This document shows, piece by piece, positions 59,009-64,000 of a DNA stretch of 64,000 bases. Each line of letters opens with the position of its first letter. The stretch's first letter is position 1. The notes under the pieces were generated by a model, which searched no databases, was not told where the DNA came from, and saw nothing but the letters and a program-made list of their open reading frames with translations. The stretch spans positions 1 through 64,000 of the forward strand of contig SCMV01000015.1 in assembly GCA_005502875.1 (NCBI GenBank), read 5' to 3'. This DNA comes from Comamonadaceae bacterium 2PF (GTDB lineage Bacteria; Pseudomonadota; Gammaproteobacteria; Burkholderiales; Burkholderiaceae_C). Made by a program: the position numbers and the translations under genes.

Positions 59009-59605
59009 TCAAGCTTGAGCGCGGCCCGCCTGGCGACGGCGACTCCAGAGGACGGCAGCCGCCAGGCCCATCGCGGACAAGGCAAGCTGCGAGGCCTCCG
59101 GCGCCGGCGAAGCCACTGCGCTGAACGAATAGGCCCACTCGTTGACGGGCCAGAACCCATCCGGGTTGTCCACGGAATGGCCGATGAACCGAAGCTTGTA
59201 CGCGCCTTCAAGCAAATGCGAGAAGGTGAAGTTCAGGCGCGCGCTGCCCGGATCGAACGAATAAGTGCTCACGGGACCGCTGCTGCCTGCCGAATACAAC
59301 TCCACCGAAGTGAAGAGGTAGGGCGTCAGGCCCGACGAAGACTGCCAGACCGAACCGACCTGCCCGACGATGTCGGTGAACCGGTCGGAGGGCGAGACGG
59401 GGCTGTTACCCCAGCCAATGAAAAAGCCCTGGTCTCGGTAGAAGGAGCCCGGCTCCTGGGCGTAGGACACCCCGCCACGGAGGTTGCCTGCGCCGATGGG
59501 ACGCGAACCTGGGCCCAGATCGGCCTGAGCGTGAGCGACCGCATGCATGCCCAACCAGGCAGCAAGCAAGATGAGTTTGTGAAAGGCGTTCACATTCGTC
59601 CTCAT
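59009..59605 (-). CDS. secreted protein with PEP-CTERM-like sorting tail
   Basis: 198 aa from ATG 59605. Signal peptide (1-25, ending AHAQA); the C-terminus has PAPEASQLALSAMGLAAAVLWSRRRQ, i.e. a Pro-Glu-Ala motif, a hydrophobic helix and an Arg cluster, as in PEP-CTERM/exosortase substrates. The mature domain is Ser/Gly-rich and beta-like. It would be sorted to the cell surface or exopolysaccharide matrix. No exosortase gene is in the window. Confidence 0.8.
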   Translation of the reverse strand: MRTNVNAFHKLILLAAWLGMHAVAHAQADLGPGSRPIGAGNLRGGVSYAQEPGSFYRDQGFFIGWGNSPVSPSDRFTDIVGQVGSVWQSSSGLTPYLFTSVELYSAGSSGPVSTYSFDPGSARLNFTFSHLLEGAYKLRFIGHSVDNPDGFWPVNEWAYSFSAVASPAPEASQLALSAMGLAAAVLWSRRRQAGRAQA

Positions 59606-59720
59606 GATTTTGGTATGCGGAAAGTCTATATGTAATTCAGAGCGTCGCGTCACACATCCCCAAGTCGGGTGCCCAGGGCTCGCCGAACCGATCGAAGGGA
59701 CCAAAAACCGCCAAGCCGAA

Positions 59721-60668
59721 TCAGGAGGCTCGCTGCAGTCGGGTGGTCACGCGCACGCCCAGGGTGTGGCGCCCGCCACCTCGGATGACACCTCGAAGCG
59801 GTGTGACATCGCCGAAGTCTCGCCCGTGAGCCACTCGAACATGGTGCACGCCCGGCACGCAATCGTTCGTCGGGTCAAGGTCCAACCAGTCATCTGAGCC
59901 AGGCAGCCCCAGCCCGGGCACCCAAACGCTGAGCCAGGCATGCGACGCGTCGGCTCCAACCAGGGCGACCTGCCCTGGTGGTGGCAAGGTCAGGAGGTAG
60001 CCGCTCACATAGCGGGCGGCCAACCCACTGGCGCGCAGGCATCCCAGCATGAGGTGGGCAAAGTCCTGGCAGACGCCCCGGCGGCGTTCGAACACCTCCA
60101 GGATCGGCGTGGAGATGTCGGTGGAGGCCGGCGCGTAGGTGAAGTCGCGGTGGATTCGCCGCATCAGCTCGATGACCGACTCGGCCAGCGGGCGATCGTC
60201 GCGCAAGGACGCGCCAGCGTAGGCCCTCAACTCCGGGTGCAGCGGCACGAACGGCGACGCGTAGAGGTACTCGCTTGCGGCTTCGAAGGGAGCATGCGCG
60301 CAGTAAGCCAGCCGCTCTTTCACTTCGCCGCACGTGGGGCCCTGTTCGGGCGCCAGCGCCTGGTAACGGTGGAGGACCTCGACCTCGCTGCGCGCCAGCA
60401 CGCGCAACTCGGCATGCGCCGCGTGCATGGCAAAGTAGGCCCGGCTGTTGCCGTGACTGTCTCGCCTGACGCTGTGCTGCGCCGGGGTGGGCTCGACCAC
60501 CATGTCGAACGAAAGCAGGCGCTGGCCACCGTCGGACAGGGGGCGCAAACAGGCGATGTGCTGTGATTGCTCCACTGGGTGGTCGTAGTGGTAGAGGGTT
60601 TCGTGCTCGACCGACAACCGGGCGCTGCCGACTTCGGGTGTCGACACAGGCAGCTCAAGCACGCTCAT
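59721..60668 (-). CDS. transglutaminase-like cysteine protease family protein
   Basis: 315 aa from ATG 60668, overlapping the stop of the 866-aa gene. N-terminal beta-rich domain (LSVEHETLYHYDHPVEQSQH, LLSFDMVVEP) then a transglutaminase core with Cys200 (RRGVCQDFAH), His243 (ASHAWLSVW) and Asp265 (WLDLDPTND). In the ATP-grasp/alpha-E systems this protein may cleave or transfer the amide-linked product. Last gene of the operon. Confidence 0.93.
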   Translation of the reverse strand: MSVLELPVSTPEVGSARLSVEHETLYHYDHPVEQSQHIACLRPLSDGGQRLLSFDMVVEPTPAQHSVRRDSHGNSRAYFAMHAAHAELRVLARSEVEVLHRYQALAPEQGPTCGEVKERLAYCAHAPFEAASEYLYASPFVPLHPELRAYAGASLRDDRPLAESVIELMRRIHRDFTYAPASTDISTPILEVFERRRGVCQDFAHLMLGCLRASGLAARYVSGYLLTLPPPGQVALVGADASHAWLSVWVPGLGLPGSDDWLDLDPTNDCVPGVHHVRVAHGRDFGDVTPLRGVIRGGGRHTLGVRVTTRLQRAS

Positions 60669-63265
60669 GCACTCACCATGGAGTCGTTGGGCTCGGCGTG
60701 CACGAAGTACTGGCGAGCGATCTCGTCGGAGAGGCGCCAACCGGCATCCAGCAAGCGGTCGCACAGGGCCAGCACGCGTGTGTGGCCTTCGACAGGGTCA
60801 CACAGCGACTCAAGTTCGACGCCAACACCTTGGTGGGGCAGCAATGCGAGCAGGTCATCGTGCAGGCCGGTGCGATCGGGCAGCTTGCCCAGCTCGGTAC
60901 GCAAGCGACGCAGCACACAGGCCAGCGCTCGTGGGTTGGTTTCGTCTTGCACGAGCAGGGCCAGCAGCGCGGGCACCTCCAGCCGACGCTGGAAGCGCGC
61001 GCGGAAGGTGATGGCGCTGTCGAAGATGTCGAGGAGCTGGTCGAAGCCCTGCGCCTGAGACAAAGCGCGGTGGACCCAAAAGGCGCGCAGGAAGGCGGTG
61101 TAACCCACCAGGCGCTCGATCAGTCGGCCCACCGTCAACAGGCGCCAGCCCACGTCGCGGGTCATGCGGTCGGTCTGTGCGCCAGTGACCGCAGCCAGCT
61201 GCATGGCCAGCTGCTCCAAGGCCGCATCGGCCTGTTGCAGACCGGGGTGCTGCCCAGTGGGCACGTCCTGGATCAAGGCATGGCGGAAGCTTTCCCCCAG
61301 GCTGCGCAGCAAGCGAGCATGCGCAGGCGACAGGCGTTCGCGCAAAGACTGGGAGGAGCGAGACAGGGCCTCGAGGTTGTAGCCCAGGCTGAAGGCACCC
61401 TGGGTGGCGCGCTCGTCGGACAGGGCGTCGAGCACGGCGCGCTCGAACACGCGAGGCGCCTTGTGCAGAGCGGGTGCACCCGGCGGCACCAGACCGTTGA
61501 GAACAGCGAGGTCAGACAGCGCTTGCAACACGTGTTCGTCGGCTTCGTCTTCGCTGGTCTGCAGGCTCAGCAGGCCCTGCACCAGGCGCAGCTGCTGCTC
61601 TGCACGCTCGGTGTAGCGGCCCATCCAGAAGAGGTTTTCGCCCGTGCGGCTGGCCACGGGGCGCTGTCGTTGAGCGAGCTCATCCGGGCGCACGGCGCTG
61701 GGCAGCATCGAGAAGGTGTCGACCGCGTCTTCGGTGAGCACCCAGGTGTCCATCGAGCTGCCGCCAAGCTGCATGGACACGGGGCCGGCATCGCGCGTGG
61801 CAATGCGGGTCATGCCGCCAGGGAGCACCTGCCAGCCCCCCTTGCCGTCCGAGAGCGCGTAGACGCGCAGGGATGCCCCGCGCATGGCGATGTGGCCGGC
61901 TTGCCAGACGGGCGCCTGCGCATAGGGCACGAAGCCCTGAACCGTGTAGGCCGCCGGGTCGTGGTCGATGCGGCCGCGCCAGCTCTGCAAAGCAGGTTGC
62001 GACAAAGTCTGGCCCAGCACCGCGTCAAAGCTCTGGCGCAGGCGGGGCGAGCCAAAACCGGGGGTGCCGGCATAGGGGTAGCTGGGGCGGATGACCTGGC
62101 TGTCCAGGTCAGGGGCGATGTCGGCCCACGCCGAAGCTTCGCCGCACCACCATGTGGGCAGCGACGGCAGGCTGAGCTCTTCGCCCAGCAGGTGCCTGGA
62201 CAGCGCGGGCAGGAAGCCATGCACCGCAGGTGACTCGAGGAAGCCGGTGCCCAGCGCATTGGCCAGCACCACGTGGCCGGCTCGAACCGCCTGCATCAGA
62301 CCGGGCACGCCCAGGTGGGAGTCAGAGCGAAGCTCCAGGGGGTCGCAGAAGTCGTCGTCCAGGCGACGCAGCAGGCCATGCAAAGGCTCCAGGCCCTGCA
62401 CGGTCTTGAGGAAGAGGCGCTCGTCGCGCACGACCAGGTCACCGCCTTCCACCAGGGGCAGGCCCAGGTAGCGCGCCAGGTAAGCCTGCTCGAAATAGGT
62501 CTCGTTGTAAGGGCCTGGCGTGAGCAGGGCCAGCCTGGGCGTCTGACCATCTGCGCAAGGTTCGGCCAGCTCGGTGAGCGTGTCGACCATGCGACGGTAG
62601 CCCGAGGCCAGGTGCTGCACGTTCATGGTGCGATAGGCGTCTGGGAACTGGCGCGAGACGATGAGCCGGTTCTGCATCACATAGCCCAGCCCGGACGGTG
62701 CCTGGGTGCGATGAGAGACCACCCACCAGGCGCCATCGGGGCCACGCACCAGGTCGAAGGCCAGCACGTGCAGGTAGATGCCGCCGGGAGGGGTCACGCC
62801 CTGCATGCCGCGCAGGTAGCCGGGGTGGCCCAGCACCAGGGCCGAGGGCAGCAGCGCCTGTTTCAGCAGCGATTGATCGCCGTAGGTGTCGGCCAGGATG
62901 CCGTTGAGCAGGCGCGCACGCTGGGCCACACCCTGCTCCAGGCTGCGCCACTCCTGTGCACCAATGATGTGCGGCAGCACCTCCAACGACCAGGGCCGGC
63001 TGGGGCCCCCCTTCGAGTTGTAGACGTTGTAGGTGATCCCGTCTTCGAGGATCTGACGCGCCATGAGGTCCTGGCGCCGCTGCAGGTCTTCCAGTGGCGC
63101 CCCCAGGTGCCGGGCAAAGTCCTGCCACAGCGGGCGCAGGGCACCATCTTCGTCTCGCAATTCGTCGAAGTGGCCGGGCTCCACCGGGCGGGCGCGGCTC
63201 AGCATCGCCTGAGCCACGTCGGGCTCCAGGCTGGCGTCGTCAAAAAGGGGCAGGTTGGCTGTCAC
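60665..63265 (-). CDS. fused ATP-grasp / alpha-E amidoligase protein
   Basis: 866 aa. Residues 1-500 are a circularly permuted ATP-grasp domain (VTPPGGIYLHVLAFDLVRGPDGAWWVVSHRTQAPSGLGYVMQNR, RLFLKTVQGLEPLHGLLRRLDDDFCDPLELR), residues ~540-860 an alpha-E domain (NLFWMGRYTERAEQQLRLVQGL). The two halves equal the separate genes at 57239 and 56167. It is flanked by a DUF2126 gene upstream and a transglutaminase downstream, the usual order of the fused form. Confidence 0.94.
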   Translation of the reverse strand: MTANLPLFDDASLEPDVAQAMLSRARPVEPGHFDELRDEDGALRPLWQDFARHLGAPLEDLQRRQDLMARQILEDGITYNVYNSKGGPSRPWSLEVLPHIIGAQEWRSLEQGVAQRARLLNGILADTYGDQSLLKQALLPSALVLGHPGYLRGMQGVTPPGGIYLHVLAFDLVRGPDGAWWVVSHRTQAPSGLGYVMQNRLIVSRQFPDAYRTMNVQHLASGYRRMVDTLTELAEPCADGQTPRLALLTPGPYNETYFEQAYLARYLGLPLVEGGDLVVRDERLFLKTVQGLEPLHGLLRRLDDDFCDPLELRSDSHLGVPGLMQAVRAGHVVLANALGTGFLESPAVHGFLPALSRHLLGEELSLPSLPTWWCGEASAWADIAPDLDSQVIRPSYPYAGTPGFGSPRLRQSFDAVLGQTLSQPALQSWRGRIDHDPAAYTVQGFVPYAQAPVWQAGHIAMRGASLRVYALSDGKGGWQVLPGGMTRIATRDAGPVSMQLGGSSMDTWVLTEDAVDTFSMLPSAVRPDELAQRQRPVASRTGENLFWMGRYTERAEQQLRLVQGLLSLQTSEDEADEHVLQALSDLAVLNGLVPPGAPALHKAPRVFERAVLDALSDERATQGAFSLGYNLEALSRSSQSLRERLSPAHARLLRSLGESFRHALIQDVPTGQHPGLQQADAALEQLAMQLAAVTGAQTDRMTRDVGWRLLTVGRLIERLVGYTAFLRAFWVHRALSQAQGFDQLLDIFDSAITFRARFQRRLEVPALLALLVQDETNPRALACVLRRLRTELGKLPDRTGLHDDLLALLPHQGVGVELESLCDPVEGHTRVLALCDRLLDAGWRLSDEIARQYFVHAEPNDSMVSA

Positions 63266-63280
63266 GGTCCCGACATCGTA

Positions 63281-64000
63281 TCAACCAGCCTGGGTCTTGC
63301 GCAGGTCAAGGGTGAGCGGATGCTCCAGCCCGGCGGGAAGAGCTCGCACATCCATCGCGCCCGGCGTGTGGCCCATGCGGAAGAAACGCGCCAGGCGGCG
63401 GCTCTCGGCTTCGTAAGAGTTGACGGGGAAGGTGTCGTAGTTGCGGCCACCCGGGTGCGCGACGTGGTACTGGCAGCCTCCCAGCGAGCGCTTGAGCCAG
63501 GTGTCAACCAGGTCGAAGGTGAGCGGCGCGTCGGCGCCAATGGTCGGGTGCAGGCACGATGGCGGCTGCCAGGCTCGGTAGCGCACGCCGGCCACGAACT
63601 CGCCGACGCGGCCGGTGGGGTGCAGGGGCAGCACGCGACCGTTGACCGTGACCACGTGGCGGTTGCCGTTCAGGCCGGTGGCGCGCACCTCCAGGCGCTC
63701 CATGGACGAGTCCACGTAACGCACGGTGCCGCCTGGCGCGCCTTCCTCGCCCATGACGTGCCAGGGCTCGAGGGCGCCACGCAGGGTCAGCCGAACCCCG
63801 GCGGTCTGCACCTCGCCAACGTAGGGGAAGCGGAACTCGAAGTGCGGCGCGAACCACTCGGATTTGAAGTCGAAGCCGGCCATTTGCAGCTCGGCGAGGA
63901 CGTCAGCGAAATCCTGCTCCACGAAGCTGGGTAGCATGAATCGGTCGTGCAACCCGGTGCCCCAGCGGGTCAGGCGGGTGGCGCCATGGCCCTTGTACGG
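63281..64000 (-). CDS. DUF2126 transglutaminase-family protein, C-terminal part (partial)
   Basis: The last 239 residues are in the window; the gene starts beyond the right edge. [20 protein letters not shown] at the edge, [39 protein letters not shown] and [28 protein letters not shown] are typical of the C-terminal DUF2126 domain of ~1100-aa proteins that carry a transglutaminase domain at the other end. First visible gene of the operon with the fused ATP-grasp and the small transglutaminase, 15 bp from the next start. Confidence 0.93.
   Translation of the reverse strand, partial: PYKGHGATRLTRWGTGLHDRFMLPSFVEQDFADVLAELQMAGFDFKSEWFAPHFEFRFPYVGEVQTAGVRLTLRGALEPWHVMGEEGAPGGTVRYVDSSMERLEVRATGLNGNRHVVTVNGRVLPLHPTGRVGEFVAGVRYRAWQPPSCLHPTIGADAPLTFDLVDTWLKRSLGGCQYHVAHPGGRNYDTFPVNSYEAESRRLARFFRMGHTPGAMDVRALPAGLEHPLTLDLRKTQAG

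Noticed and set aside
60563-63934. Two very long plus-strand frames opposite the fused ATP-grasp, transglutaminase and DUF2126 genes
   Set aside because: Both are antisense to strongly recognisable proteins; no start signals.
1-64000. CRISPR array or rRNA operon
   Set aside because: No regularly spaced direct repeats and no rRNA-like conserved blocks were seen anywhere in the window.

Overview
The window is a GC-rich bacterial chromosome segment carrying a lower-GC, phage-derived island of about 20.6 kb. Housekeeping genes (argA, hrpA, yggX), a DUF2126/ATP-grasp/alpha-E/transglutaminase cluster and an encoded-CCA tRNA-Pro fit a betaproteobacterium of the order Burkholderiales. That assignment is inferred from gene content and protein style, not from a marker phylogeny.

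Left part (1-10.9 kb). An IS3-family element enters from the left edge and ends at 113. Its terminal TGA serves as the stop codon of the last gene of a six-gene minus-strand operon (5536 to 111): a secreted vanadium-type haloperoxidase/PAP2 protein, an ANL adenylate-forming ligase, a secreted protein of unknown family, a stand-alone acyl carrier protein, a FabZ-like hotdog dehydratase and an NTF2/SnoaL-like protein. This looks like a small, undescribed acyl-derived metabolite pathway cut by the IS. Next come an AhpD-like protein with a Tat-exported YHS protein, a tautomerase, an AraC regulator, a methylthioadenosine phosphorylase, and an NDH-2-like flavoprotein coupled to NrtS.

Metal/metalloid and redox block (11.1-24.5 kb, plus strand). 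An ECF sigma/anti-sigma pair precedes an arsenosugar-type cluster (arsS, a TVP38-flavoprotein disulfide reductase fusion, two arsenosugar-type glycosyltransferases, a DUF3047 protein, arsM). A bufferin operon follows (bufA, bufB, bufC, doxX) with its own ECF sigma and zinc-finger anti-sigma, then a membrane-anchored peroxiredoxin, a periplasmic thioredoxin and a CcdA-like electron transporter. Many stop/start codons overlap, implying co-translation.

Integrated element (24790-45360). A tyrosine integrase sits inside the left end of a 50-bp perfect direct repeat of the 3' part of tRNA-Pro(TGG); the intact tRNA is at the right end. Cargo in order: integrase, small regulators, an unknown protein coupled to an HNH nuclease, an excisionase-like HTH protein, a replication-initiator-like protein, a frameshifted small gene, a DnaB/RecA-like ATPase, a terminase-small-subunit-like HTH protein, and two large proteins resembling podovirus internal virion/DNA-ejection proteins. 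No large terminase, portal, capsid or tail gene is seen, so it is a decayed prophage or a phage satellite. Its right third holds three candidate defence or conflict modules of unknown function: a membrane coiled-coil/J-domain/KAP-NTPase operon, a 342-aa protein coupled to a membrane protein, and a 388-aa/125-aa coupled pair.

Right part (45.4-64 kb). tRNA-Pro, a secreted PHB-depolymerase-like esterase, HrpA, an amidase, a membrane protein, ArgA, YggX, a polysaccharide deacetylase, a PEP-CTERM-like protein and two copies of the ATP-grasp/alpha-E amidoligase system: one split into two genes, one fused into an 866-aa protein in an operon with a transglutaminase and a DUF2126 protein that runs off the right edge.
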